Source: Haliotis asinina
Taxonomy: Eukaryota > Mollusca > Gastropoda > Lepetellida > Haliotidae
Assembly (NCBI RefSeq): GCF_037392515.1
Contig: NC_090282.1
Location: forward strand, 31,481,554 to 31,545,553
Direction: 5' to 3'
Length of the DNA stretch: 64,000 nucleotides
Translations under genes and position numbers: made by a program
Notes under the pieces: generated by a model
What the model saw: the letters and a program-made list of their open reading frames with translations, nothing else
Told to the model about the DNA's origin: nothing
The model's database searches: none
Shown: positions 50,501-58,724 of the stretch, one piece after another
How the letters are laid out: every line of letters begins with the position of its first letter
Numbering within the stretch: position 1 is the first letter of the stretch

Positions 50501-53500
50501 TGAGCTTAGTGGTGTATGTTAGAAGTTGTTCACTGGTCAAGAGGGGACATGGTCTGATGTACCCTCGATGTTTGTTTATGTTCCCCGAGCCCGGAAGGAA
50601 CATAAACAAACGTCGAGGGTACATCAACCCAAGGGCCCCAAGGGACCAGTGAACAACGTATTTATCTTACCAAACACCTCAACGTTACGTTTGAACTGTT
50701 CGAAGCATGGGTATCGGATCGTACACTTCAGCCAACCTGTGTGAATCAAACGATTCGAATCATGCATCTTTTTCCTGTAAGTATTGTCTTAGTAAAATCG
50801 CCGCGATATAATTACCCTTCTTAATATTCACAGGGACTACATTTGAACGTTTCGCCAAAATTCAATTTTTGGAATGCTAGGCAAATCCTTTCGTAGCCAT
50901 CGCTACGTTATCTCCATCGCTACGTTACATTCGCGAAACAAATTACAAAGGTAATTTCCTTGCATCATGTGTGATTCAGTGTTATTCGAGATAAAGAAGT
51001 ACTACCACGAAGTACCGAATGAGTTGCCATTGGCAACGGGGTACATTGCAGTGTACGTCGCCTGTAAGCGAAAACGACATTTATATGTCAGGTGCGATAA
51101 ATGTAGTGTAGCAGGGCAGTCCATCTACTCGACAAAAATGCCCTGACCTCTTCCAACCCTGTTATCGCAGACGCTCTACACCACTACGACGACGGTGTGA
51201 GGGCTGTAGTCGGCAACGCCTCCACCGCCGGTATCTGGGCCACCTACCCGCAGCCTTTTGTCTCTACAGGAAACGGATTTGGTGACCAGGTGACTTATCA
51301 AATGTATTCCTCTAGCCATGTTAATCAACACAATGCTATTGTCGGTCCGTAAGATAACGGTGTTTAATTGCTGTCCAAATTTGTGAGTGAAAACACTGAA
51401 GAGTGTTTCGGGTATGTCAGATGCAGTTTTCACATGTACTGGCAATGTTACAGGTTTCTGTCAAGGGAAACTCTGCATTAACTCTGCATAGCGTATTCAT
51501 GCTCATGACGTGACAGGGCCATGTGTGTCTGATTGGATTAAAAATAGGCTTAGCGATGAGTACTGTGATAAACTCAACCACAGCTTTGACCATGTGAAAT
51601 ATATCTTAGATATTCTTTGAAGAGTATTACACTGTAGGTTTTCGGCACTGCGATCCTGCTGATTTGTGTGATGGCAGTGACCGACCCCCGGAATATGTCC
51701 CCACCCTCGGGACTCGTCCCCATCAGTGTCGGGTTGATCGTCGTAGCCATCGGCATGACCTTCGGCTTTAACTGTGGGTATGCCATCAACCCCGCCAGGG
51801 ACCTGGGACCACGAATCTTCACAGCTATAGCAGGATGGGGAGCAGATCCTTTCAGGTGGGTACTTCCAGGGGTGATATGGTTCATATAGTAGGCTGGGGA
51901 TCAGATCCTTTCAGGTGGATACATGGAAGGGTGATATAGTCCGTGTAGCCGGCTGGGGATCATATCCTTCCAGGTGGGTACATTGATGTGTGATATAGTC
52001 CATGTAGCAGGTTGGGGGATCAGATCCTTTCAGGTGGGTACATCGAGGTGTGATAAAGTCCGTGTAGCAGGTTGGGGGATCAGATCCTTTCAGGTGGGTA
52101 CATTGAGGTGTGATAAAGTCTGTGTAGCAGGTTGGGGGATCAGATCCTTTCAGGTGGGTACATTGATGTGTGATATAGTCCGTGTAGCAGGTTGGGGGAT
52201 CAGATCCTTCCAGGTGGGTACATCGAGGTGTGATAAAGTCCGTGTAGCAGGTTGGGGGATCAGATCCTTTCAGGTGGGTACATCGAGGTGTGATAGAGTC
52301 CGTGTAGCAGGTTGGGGGATCAGATCCTTCCAGGTGGGTACATTGATGTGTGATAAAGTCCGTGTAGCAGGTTGGGGATCAGATCCTTTCAGGTGGATAC
52401 ATGGAAGGGTGATATAGTCCGTGTAGCCGGCTGGGGATCAGATCCTTCGAGGTGGGTACATTGATGTGTGATATAGTCCATGTAGCAGGTTGGGGGATCA
52501 GATCCTTTCAGGTGGGTACATCGAGGTGTGATAAAGTCCGTGTAGCAGGTTGGGGGATCAGATCCTTTCAGGTCGGTACATCGAGGTGTGATAAAGTCCG
52601 TGTAGCAGGTTGGGGATCAGATCCTTCCAGGTGGGTACATTGATGTGTGATATAGTCCATGTAGTAGGTTGGGGGTCAGATCCTTTCAGGTGGGTACATC
52701 GAGGTATGATAAAGTCCATGTAGCAGGTTGGGGATCAGATCCTTCCAGGTGGGTACATTGATTTGTGATATAGTCCATGTAGTAGGTTAGGGGGTCAGAT
52801 CCTTTCAGGTGGGTACATCGAGGTATGATAAAGTCCGTGTAGCAGGTTGGGGATCAGATCCTTCCAGGTGGGTACATTGATTTGTGATATAGTCCATGTA
52901 GTAGGTTGGGGGGTCAGATCCTTTCAGGTGGGTACATCGAGGTATGATAAAGTCCGTGTAGCAGCTTGGGGATCAGATCCTTTCAGGTGGGTACATGGAA
53001 GGGTTATAAAGTCCGTGTAGCAGGTTGGGGATCAGATCCTTTCAGGTGGGTACATGGAAGAGTGATACAGTCCGTGTAGCAGGTTGGGGGATCAGATCCT
53101 TCCAGGTGGGTACATGGAAGGGTGATAAAGTCCGTGTAGCAGGTAGAGGAACAGATCCAGTCAGGTGAGTACATACAGGGCTGATACAGACCTTACTGCA
53201 GACTGGGGATAAGATCCTTTCAGGTTTAACAATGAAGTACGTACATTGAACAAAATGCTGTGTTACGACGTAAATTTAATAAAACGCAAAATGTACTCAA
53301 AATGTTCGTAAATTGTAATAAAACGCAAAATATACTCAAAATGTTCGTAAATTGTAATAAAACGCAAAATGTACTCAAAATGTTCGTGAACTGTGATGCT
53401 TCAATTGTAATAAAAATTAACGTAAATTGTAAAAATCTTACTTTCGGTAAAATGTATGTCCGTTTTGTTGCATTTCATACATCATATAAGCTTGTCAGGG

Positions 53501-55421
53501 CGATAACTCAAGAAAGAAATGATGGATATATTCAAATTTAGTACAATGGAGTTTCTGAACCCTGCCCCTTTGTTTGTTTATGAACAGTAAATTTACAGTT
53601 TGCTCCATTCTCATGCAGTTTATGCTGTTAATCTCAAACCGGATACTTGTTACCCTCGTACCTTGTTTAGTGTCAGTAACCTGTACATTCTGTTGCTAGC
53701 TCCGAGACGACAAGAGTTTCTGGAGGGTGGATGGTGTCATACTCAATTTGTGGCTGACAATTTTACTGTTGCTGAGAGAGTCACAAAAAGGCGACACAAA
53801 CATTCCAAAAATTTTATGTCTGACGTTTTCGAGTTGCAGTCAGGCTCACGTGATAAATAACAAAATGTTGAGAGGTACACTCTACCTACGCATTGTGTAG
53901 GTATGTCATCGATATATGCCATGTTAACCTAGCCGTCTTCAGACGTTGCTCATGAGCAGCAAGAAAAGCCACACAGACATTACCCATTTTTGTTTTGTTC
54001 TTAATGTTTGACGCTTGCGATATTTACATAAACGTGCTTACATTCTCATGACCTAAGATAAAGTAAGTGTGTTTATTTTTCCGTTCGCCGTCCTCGCAGA
54101 CACATTAGGGGTGAGTGAGTTAACATTTAATGTCACATCGTCAGCCAGACAGTTATACATTTATAAATGAATGAAAAAAAAATAGAGAATATACTTACCT
54201 GTCTGCAAAGGAGTGTAAGGCAACTAGATTGTTACAGATATACATTGAAAACTGAGAATTAAATCTAAAGTAATTTCACTATTACTGGCAATAATATATG
54301 AAACAATCGAGGGTTGCTTCCTGCATGAACACCGGCTGGGTTTACACCATCCCTTCAGATGTTGGCAAGTTGGGGCAATTTAGCCATAAATAGAAATGAC
54401 GTATATAATGTAAGAATATAACAGACTGTAAGGAGATGGATTATTTAGGTAATGTTACAAGCAGAAAGAAACAGTTTTATTCTTTTTCCAAGAGACTGAT
54501 TTCTCTCTCTCTCTCTTTTGAATGTCCAAGGTATGTCAGCAGCCGGTTTGGTTTGATACAAGGCTTTGAAATCCTAGAAGTAAACTTTGATATAAACACC
54601 ATTCTATACAGCAGCTTTAGTCTGCTACTAACTATAAGTGAAAATATATTTAGTCACCAAGCTTATATGATTATGAAATGCAACGAAAAACGAACACACG
54701 TGTGTTTACTTATGACTAAAACTGTTATTACAATTTACGTAAATGCTTATTACATTTTCTCGCAACTGAAATTATTATAGTTTGTCATTTTTTATTACAA
54801 ATTTACGTTCGTATTGCAATTTACGTCAAAGATTATTACAATTTACTGCAAGAATTACAATTTACGTTTTTCATTACAATTTACGCTGTGACGTGCTGTA
54901 ATATATTCTGCCAGTACCATATAGCTACAATATTGAATGTGTTTTCACCGCAATTTTTCGGGGGTCTGTAAATAAACGGATCATGACAAGATGGCATGTG
55001 TGAACTAAGTCAGCGAGTCTGACCACCCGGGCCCGTTCGTGGACAAGCAAGGGTTGCTTAAGACGTATTCCAACTGGGATTTTCACGGGTCTACAGTATC
55101 TGAACCGAAACAGAGAGATAACGTGATGGAGATACATTGATGATGCATGACAGAATTCCTCATCATCCTCATCCTTTGTGTCGAGATAACGTTGTGCTTG
55201 TAGCAGACACGTGACTCTCATCTCCTTTCCTATATGGCAGCTTCCGGGGCTTCAACTGGTTCTGGGTCCCTGTCCTCGGGCCCCATATAGGTGCGGTACT
55301 CGGTGCCTACATCTACCAGGTGTGTGTAGGCTTCCACTGGCCTACTGAGGTGGACATCTCCGCTGACACCAAAGACGTAAGCAAGGACGCGGGGCATGTG
55401 AATGTCGGCTTTGGTACGTAG
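37197..55421 (+). CDS. Aquaglyceroporin gene, six coding exons (join 37197-37295, 48834-48960, 49573-49710, 51171-51289, 51638-51855, 55241-55421)
   Basis: Encodes a membrane channel of the MIP family, predicted to pass glycerol and other small neutral solutes as well as water. Six exons joined at GT-AG introns (phases 0, 1, 1, 0, 2) give one open frame of 293 codons plus TAG, the usual length for animal AQP3/7/9/10 proteins. NPA boxes lie at residues 80-82 and 212-214; the second is followed by R215 and D216, and that aspartate is typical of glycerol channels. Counting from the NPA boxes, the selectivity filter is W60, G200, Y209, R215, the aromatic/Gly/aromatic/Arg set of glycerol facilitators rather than the His/Cys set of water-only aquaporins. 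N137-A-S in loop C is a possible glycosylation site. Intron 1 is 11.5 kb and holds an antisense gene; introns 3 and 5 open with minisatellites made from their own donor junctions. The vertebrate paralogue it matches best cannot be decided by eye. Confidence 0.95.
38573..38846 (-). mobile_element. SINE, type B, full length, young insertion
   Basis: Reverse-oriented near twin of the 3.5 kb copy. A perfect 11-bp target-site duplication, CATTTAAAGGG, lies at 38562-38572 and 38847-38857. It sits in aquaporin intron 1 about 0.9 kb beyond the 3' end of the PC-esterase coding sequence. Confidence 0.92.
39491..39567. repeat. Compound microsatellite (CTAC)n(AC)n(AG)n
   Basis: CTACCTATCTACCTACCTAC runs into (AC) and then (AG) dinucleotides, just downstream of the PC-esterase stop codon on the - strand. 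Confidence 0.97.
39721..40280 (-). CDS. PC-esterase gene last coding exon (DGTH block)
   Basis: On the - strand the acceptor is TCTTCTTTTGTTTCAG, a strong polypyrimidine tract, directly before 40280. The exon holds 186 codons to a TGA at 39723-39721. It includes [11 protein letters not shown], a [10 protein letters not shown] segment, and the D-G-T-H-Y-G motif expected for the catalytic Asp/His of SGNH esterases. Confidence 0.85.
39721..43076 (-). CDS. PC-esterase/SGNH-domain type II membrane protein, two coding exons (join complement 42389-43076, 39721-40280)
   Basis: Predicted Golgi or ER lumenal acyl-esterase or acyltransferase-like protein of the Pmr5/Cas1p-type GDSL/SGNH superfamily; the substrate cannot be told. 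The two exons splice in phase 1 to 415 codons plus TGA. Residues about 9-29 form a signal anchor after a basic start (MARIRKQK). A Cys-rich stem follows, then the nucleophile block [11 protein letters not shown] with Ser201, a Gly-Ile-His block in exon 2, and the C-terminal D386-G-T-H389 dyad. Thus all recognisable catalytic blocks are present. The gene is antisense and nested in aquaporin intron 1. Its own 2.1 kb intron is filled mostly by a dead LINE that begins at the donor site. A polypyrimidine-AG acceptor at 43108-43109 (- strand) suggests an upstream non-coding exon. Confidence 0.85.
40698..42388 (-). mobile_element. 5'-truncated, frameshifted LINE ORF2 (reverse transcriptase and C-terminal region)
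   Basis: Read on the - strand in several frames this gives the ordered landmarks of a non-LTR reverse transcriptase: [11 protein letters not shown] near 42330, [13 protein letters not shown] near 42130, [10 protein letters not shown] near 42020, and the thumb region [16 protein letters not shown] near 41570. It ends in a C-terminal domain with a stop at 40698. Frameshifts and an in-frame stop show it is dead. The style of the thumb and C-terminus suggests the L1/Tx1-like group, which is an inference. Its 5' truncation point is at the splice donor of the PC-esterase exon. Confidence 0.85.
42389..43107 (-). CDS. PC-esterase gene exon with start codon (anchor and GDSF block)
   Basis: On the - strand the exon follows a TTTTATTTTTTCAG acceptor, has about 31 bases of leader, ATG at 43076-43074, and 229 full codons. 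Its donor reads CAGCTG|GTAATA at 42388. Frame and phase match the next exon. Without splicing the frame runs only three more codons to a stop at 42378. Confidence 0.82.
43990..44610 (-). mobile_element. Pogo/Tigger-type DNA transposon, internally deleted
   Basis: The left end TA|CAGTCGTGCCCCGTTTATC is a typical pogo/Tigger inverted-repeat start with its TA target. The right end near 44580 (CATCCGGATATACGAGAC) is a degraded inverted match. Inside, on the - strand, 44191-44445 reads [20 protein letters not shown], the C-terminal AWxxVsxxTIxNCFRHAGF motif of Tigger transposases. The HTH and DDE domains are absent. Confidence 0.7.
44611..46462. other. Aquaporin intron 1 segment, unassigned
   Basis: Somewhat GC-richer at 44880-45760, with overlapping frames of 60-90 codons on both strands and no motif I can name. 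It may be a decayed DNA element next to the pogo relic. Confidence 0.4.
46463..46756 (-). pseudogene. Truncated copy of the PC-esterase last exon
   Basis: About 290 bases nearly identical to the 3' half of the exon at 39721, from about 10 bases past the stop codon back to the Trp-Pro-Leu-Phe-Met-Trp region, where homology stops near 46756. The open part (46472-46735) keeps the DGTHYG motif and the same stop; only a few substitutions are visible (for example Thr to Ala and Phe to Leu). No acceptor, anchor or nucleophile block precedes it, so it is a gene fragment, apparently a recent duplication in the same orientation. Confidence 0.85.
46760..47260 (+). mobile_element. Decayed LINE C-terminal fragment
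   Basis: Broken frames end in [16 protein letters not shown] (about 47185-47217), the same motif class as the 33.7 kb fragment. The region upstream has many stops and only loose similarity to LINE sequence. It starts right where the PC-esterase fragment copy ends. Confidence 0.45.
47261..48640. other. Aquaporin intron 1, 3' part
   Basis: AT-rich intron sequence with one (GCGT)n tract. No gene or element boundary was recognised. Confidence 0.5.
47538..47575. repeat. (GCGT)n microsatellite
   Basis: Nine or so GCGT tetranucleotides in aquaporin intron 1. Confidence 0.97.
48641..48768. mobile_element. Hairpin MITE just upstream of aquaporin exon 2
   Basis: AAAGATTTTAGAAACGTCTA + CCGCTACA at the left is mirrored by TGTAGCGGTAGAATTTTCTA + AAATCTTT at the right, 28-base arms with about three mismatches. 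It ends 66 bases before the exon. Confidence 0.75.
48834..48960 (+). CDS. Aquaglyceroporin exon 2 (residues 34-75)
   Basis: Acceptor TTTCAG at 48828-48833 and donor GTAACT at 48961. It encodes the rest of helix 1, loop A and helix 2; W60 falls exactly 20 residues before the first NPA asparagine, the place of F63 in human AQP3 and W48 in GlpF. The exon ends after the first base of a Gly codon (phase 1), and exon 3 supplies the rest to give GGHLNPAV. Confidence 0.93.
49090..49185 (-). mobile_element. SINE tail fragment, diverged
   Basis: Reverse-oriented CAGCAATATTCCGGAAATGG, TTCTGTAAATGAACCAGTCT and GACCAGACAATCTAATGATT. It lies in aquaporin intron 2. Confidence 0.55.
49340..49442 (+). mobile_element. 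SINE, type B, 3' fragment, diverged
   Basis: GCGTAGATCGATGTCGATGT, a shortened middle, then ATTAAACTCACTCATTCACT. It lies in aquaporin intron 2. Confidence 0.65.
49573..49710 (+). CDS. Aquaglyceroporin exon 3 (first NPA box and helix 3, residues 76-121)
   Basis: Acceptor TTTTATAG before 49573. The exon opens with GGHLNPAVT, the first NPA half-helix, and runs through helix 3 to LVYLVYI. The donor at 49711 (TATATAG|GTGAGT) was chosen because it keeps phase 1 with exon 4 and gives an aspartate at the join. The same junction then recurs every 33 bases downstream, so this exon end is ambiguous from sequence alone: the frame stays open to a stop at 49929-49931. Confidence 0.88.
49686..50505 (+). 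repeat. 33-bp minisatellite seeded by the exon 3 splice donor
   Basis: Unit GTGAGTGTGTCCTGGTATAT + CTGGTGTATATAG. About 25 copies, some shortened to 23 bases. The first unit is the last 25 bases of exon 3 plus its donor; the consensus differs from the exon at about two bases. AG|GTGAGT-like junctions lie at 49711, 49744, 49777 (GC form), 49810, 49843, 49876 and 49909, exactly 33 apart. The exon frame stays open until 49931. Confidence 0.95.
50525..50657. mobile_element. Foldback element in aquaporin intron 3
   Basis: The outer arms GTTGTTCACTGGTC (50525-50538 and 50644-50657) are perfect. The inner arms of 30 bases (50555-50584 and 50597-50626) have a single mismatch. The centre is CCGAGCCCGGAA. 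It lies directly after the 33-bp array. Confidence 0.85.
51171..51289 (+). CDS. Aquaglyceroporin exon 4 (loop C, residues 122-161)
   Basis: Acceptor ATCGCAG before 51171, donor CAG|GTGACT at 51290. It encodes extracellular loop C: a Tyr-Asp-Asp stretch, the sequon N137-A-S, and the ATYPQP segment that corresponds to the FATYP block found in vertebrate AQP3/7/9. It ends in phase 0 at GFGDQ, the start of helix 4. Confidence 0.93.
51638..51855 (+). CDS. Aquaglyceroporin exon 5 (helices 4-5 and second NPA box, residues 162-233)
   Basis: Acceptor CACTGTAG before 51638; donor TTTCAG|GTGGGT at 51856. It carries helix 4, helix 5 with G200, Y209, and the second NPA box with R215 and D216. Its last 26 bases and the donor are copied about 23 times in the following intron. 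Reading on past this donor meets a stop at 51887-51889, so retention of the first repeat would truncate the channel before helix 6. Confidence 0.94.
51830..53230 (+). repeat. 60-bp minisatellite seeded by the exon 5 splice donor
   Basis: About 23 copies of a 59-61 bp unit. The first copy is the last 26 bases of exon 5 (GCAGGATGGGGAGCAGATCC TTTCAG) and its GTGGGT donor; repeat copies differ from the exon at two bases. Every unit keeps CCTTTCAG|GTGGGTA, which has both an acceptor-like and a donor-like half. An open frame of 147 codons at 51974-52417 is produced by the 60-bp period and is not a gene. Confidence 0.96.
53255..54905. mobile_element. Candidate non-autonomous element with repeated inverted ends (aquaporin intron 5)
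   Basis: The left end GTTACGACGTAAATTTAATA and the reverse complement of the right end (GTCACAGCGTAAATTGTAAT) align. Inside each end, ACGTAAATTGTAAT motifs recur in opposite orientation. The 1.6 kb between them has no recognisable transposase; a 114-codon frame at 54436-54780 has no recognised motif. The target-site duplication is unclear. Confidence 0.45.
53262..53395. repeat. 39-bp tandem repeat, three copies, at the left end of an inverted-repeat element
   Basis: Unit AATAAAACGCAAAATGTACT CAAAATGTTCGTAAATTGT, three copies. The ACGTAAATTGTAATAAAA part appears in inverted orientation (TTATTACAATTTACGT) several times at 54720-54885. Confidence 0.85.
54935..55091 (-). mobile_element. SINE, type B, diverged, in intron 5
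   Basis: GGGTCTGTAAATAAACGGAT, GTCAGCGAGTCTGACCACCC and TTTCACGGGTC in reverse orientation, with internal deletions. It ends about 150 bases before the last aquaporin exon. Confidence 0.75.
55241..55421 (+). CDS. Aquaglyceroporin exon 6 (helix 6 and C-terminus, residues 234-293)
   Basis: Acceptor CTATATGGCAG before 55241. It completes the split Ser codon, then encodes [20 protein letters not shown], helix 6 with the family's W-V-P-x-x-G-P pattern, and a 30-residue hydrophilic tail ending GFGT and TAG at 55419-55421. A tRNA-derived SINE starts 50 bases after the stop, so it may lie in the 3' UTR. Confidence 0.94.
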
Positions 55422-55470
55422 TGTAGCATTAGCAGGGTGTGAGATCGACAGAGTCGTACATTCCCCTAGG

Positions 55471-55621
55471 GGCGTGGAGTAGCCTAGTGGTAAAAGCGTT
55501 CGCTCATCACGCCCAAGTCCCCGGTTCGATTCCCCACATGGATTTGAACGTTGAAAGTCCATTGATGTGATATTGCTGGAATATTGCTGAAAGTGGCGTA
55601 AAACCATACCCACTCACTCAT
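55471..55621 (+). mobile_element. SINE, type A (tRNA-derived), next to the aquaporin stop
   Basis: GTAGCCTAGTGGTAAAAGCG, CCCCGGTTCGATTCCCCACA, GATATTGCTGGAATATTGCT and GGCGTAAAACCATACCCACT with CACT repeats. It begins 50 bases after the stop codon. Confidence 0.88.
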
Positions 55622-56013
55622 ACTGACTGAGCGCTGTCGCGCATTTGAGAAGGTTTTGATGCATAACAGTGAGTCAGTTGTGTCCTGGTGGTACATGTAA
55701 AGACAGGTTTGTTGCATGAGAGACAATGTTGTCGTGATACGTCACTACAGTGTGACCACCCAATCCCCTCTTTGGTGTTATATTTGAAATATGCATGAAA
55801 TGGCTGGTACTCATCTGCACATAATGCATGGGCACCACTGCATGTAACGTGCCGGGCAAAAGAAAGATACGCTTGAAATTTCGATTTGATTAAACTTCGC
55901 TGTTTTATTTCCATTTCGTGTTTACTTCATTTCTAACCGCCATTAAGTGTTGTGTATACTTTGTTTTGCGCTGCACTGTAGTTTATGATATCCATAGTTA
56001 AACAGTATTCATA

Positions 56014-56127
56014 TACTGAACAGCAAAAGAAACGCATGTCTCGAAAAAACTAAATATCACAAAAGGAAGCGTTCATGTTTATATCTTCTGTTTATGAACC
56101 TGATAAAAACTTACTTGCTGTTTGGTA
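56014..56127. mobile_element. Second copy of the TACTGAACAGC MITE, 114 bp
   Basis: Same left end (TACTGAACAGCAAAAGAAAC) and a diverged right end (CTTGCTGTTTGGTA), flanked by TA at 56012-56013 and 56128-56129. The interior aligns with the 3.9 kb copy (AAAAGGAAGCGTTCA against AAAAGTAAGCATTCA). Confidence 0.8.
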
Positions 56128-56129
56128 TA

Positions 56130-57789
56130 TTTTGGATTTTAGTTATAAGATACACAATGTGTAATTTTCATAAATCATTAGCATGTACCTGGTTAGATAG
56201 ATACGATAATGATATATCGAGCTAAGTACCAATTAATGGATATGTGTTGGCCTTTCAGTGTTTATAAGAGACATATCTTATATCAACTGCAATAGAGAAG
56301 ATTTTTCGTACAACTTGGTTTTCCTTCATCTATACAACTTTTGAAATGCCATTCAACGAAGATTTACAACAATGTTAAGATATTATAATTGAAAATACAT
56401 TTCAGCGAGAAGGGGGTTCTAGATGAGACTCTTAACAGAGGATGTTATGGACTGTTTCTAATCTACCAAAAATCGCTACTAACATATCTTTTCCGGTGAA
56501 AAGTCTGTGATATTGGATGGGTTTGGAACATACATTATTGATAAGAGGCGAAACTTGAAATCAATAGGGAAATAAGAGAGAATCAATATGTAATCCTGTA
56601 CTAGAAATAAACGAACTGAGTCCAACGTTCAGTATGTGGATATATTTTACGTATTTTGCATGAGGTCGTATCAGCTGTCATATTGTCGTTGTATAATTAG
56701 TACAAAGGCATGATATATTAACTTTGCATGCTTAAAACTGCTCTAGTTTTGTTGGTTGTGTATATAGTACTGGTGAGACCGATTTTGTAATGTGGCATTG
56801 ATCTATTTAGACAAATAAACACTAGAATAATAAAGAATCAAAGAGGTCCCTAGTTTAGTTACAAAAGTTTCTGCCGAGAGGTCGACGTGTCAACCGTGCC
56901 ACCATTAGCCGGCGGAACACAAGACGTTATGTTGTGACAGTAGCTCTTGTCTTGCATGGTGCTCTGTATTAGGGCGATGTATCAGTAAAATAATTTTGTA
57001 CACAACTTAATTTGACCTCCTATATGGATGTTTAAGTATTCAAGGTAATCCTATTCTGTTAAGAAGCTCTTGGAACACACCATGCTAGAAAAGGTCTGTG
57101 TGGTATGGGATATATCGAGGCAAATTCTTTTATGTTTAACGTACCGGGTTTGAAGTCTCTATCAATAGCTGAAAATATTGATGAATTAGTAACGTTTCAG
57201 ACATACGTTTTGTTGTCTAAACCTTAATAATCAATATGATGTATCGTCATTAACGTTTGTGAAACTATTAAAATTACTGACAACGGTTAAGTTGTTCTTT
57301 AAACACTGTCCAGTCGTTATTTCATACCAACCAACCATATTTTTGGTTTAGGACTTTAGACTTTTGGTTTAGAAACTGTTCTTTACTTCTGACTTCCAGA
57401 GCTCAATTGATCATTTCGATGGCATGGAACAGATGAATCTCTCCAGTTGATGAAGCCCGACATCCATACTCATCTTAGACTTCCCCCAGCGTTATGTGTT
57501 CTGTGATGTTACAACGGAGTACCTGATAGCGGTTTTGTGACACTACACTGCCTGTTGCGGTGCTACGATGTTGATTTGATGGATCACTTTGTTAGGTGTT
57601 GTCAGCCGTATGTGATGTTCCCTGCTGGGTCCTCTGTTGTTCTGGCATTCGTTGAATCTCTTGAAGCCTCGTACAGTCTCGTAATCTCGGCATTTATATT
57701 GTTTCCAAGGCAACCACTGTTCCTACATTATGTTGTAAAATTGATAACAATTCATACGATGTACACCCTTGAAGATCCAGGTTAGCATT
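56130..57789. other. Intergenic AT-rich DNA downstream of the aquaporin
   Basis: No recognised frame. AATAAA occurs near 56606 and 56813, but whether either is used as a polyadenylation signal cannot be judged. Confidence 0.45.
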
Positions 57790-57995
57790 GGTCTTCCTTA
57801 ACTCGTTGTTAGAGGCGATTAACGGGATCGGGTGGTCAGGTTTGCCGACTTGGTTGAAACATGTCATCATATAGCAGTTTTGTACATCGATGCTCATGCG
57901 GTTGATCACTGGCTTGTCTGGTCCAGACTTGATTGTGTACAGACCGCCGCCATATAGCTGAAATATTGCTGAGTGCGGCGTTAAACAACAAACCA
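57790..57995 (+). mobile_element. SINE, type B, 5'-shortened
   Basis: Begins near the GGCGATTAACGGGATCGGGT block and runs to the CATATAGCTGAAATATTGCT tail. It ends in CGGCGTTAAACAACAAACC instead of the CACT repeat. Confidence 0.85.
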
Positions 57996-58020
57996 ACCAA
58001 CCAGTCGTACGGCATTATAA

Positions 58021-58124
58021 GTTATCACATCGTGTCGAGGGAAATACGGGGTTTTATCAGTCCCTCGTAAGGTTGTATTTCCCGAGCCGGAGGCCCCGTA
58101 TTTCCCTCGACACGATGTAATAAC
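58021..58124. mobile_element. Foldback element, intergenic
   Basis: 31-base arms (58021-58051 and 58094-58124) with one mismatch; the centre contains TTTCCCGAGCCGGAGG, similar to the centre of the 50.5 kb element. Both are followed by AACG(C/T)ATTTATCT. Confidence 0.85.
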
Positions 58125-58724
58125 GCATTTATCTAGCTGAATGTTTTCACTAAATCAAAACAAAACAACACGCATCGAATCGACTTGCTGCCATGATGAC
58201 ACCAGCTGATCGTTTGACCTCAATGCATCGCACGTTTACTAAAGGCTTGTCGATGCATGCTTTTCTCACTTCGCGTCGTCACCGAGGCGTAGCAGGGTGA
58301 TATGACTTTCGCAGTGGGAGTATACGACTTTCATACTCCGGATCGCGGATGGCGGATCGCGATGAATGTACATGATATTTTATCAGAGTCACGAGGACCA
58401 ATCAAAACTCGACATTCTTACATAAACTAGATAAACAGTCTTGTCTAGTGGTATAAAGCGTCCCACTGTGTGACTTGGTCGACTGGGTGTCATTGTTTCA
58501 AAGTTCAACCAGTGGATTGCCGACACAAACACCAAGGAAGACATATTTGATATTAGTCTCTCTAGACTACTAGGATTGTTGTGATGAACTGAACTGAACT
58601 GAACTGAATTTTTTTCACTGATGACATGAGTTGCCAGGCATTTAACAGAATACTCCACTGTAATCAGTGCATAGCGCACTCCATGTACACAGGTGGTTTC
58701 CGTAAATGACAACATATGATCCGT

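Noticed and set aside
51974..52417. 147-codon frame with a 20-residue repeat
   Set aside because: Produced by the 60-bp period of the intronic array; it carries a splice-donor motif in each unit and has no family resemblance.
55230..55613. 127-codon - strand frame
   Set aside because: Antisense shadow of the last aquaporin exon and the following SINE.
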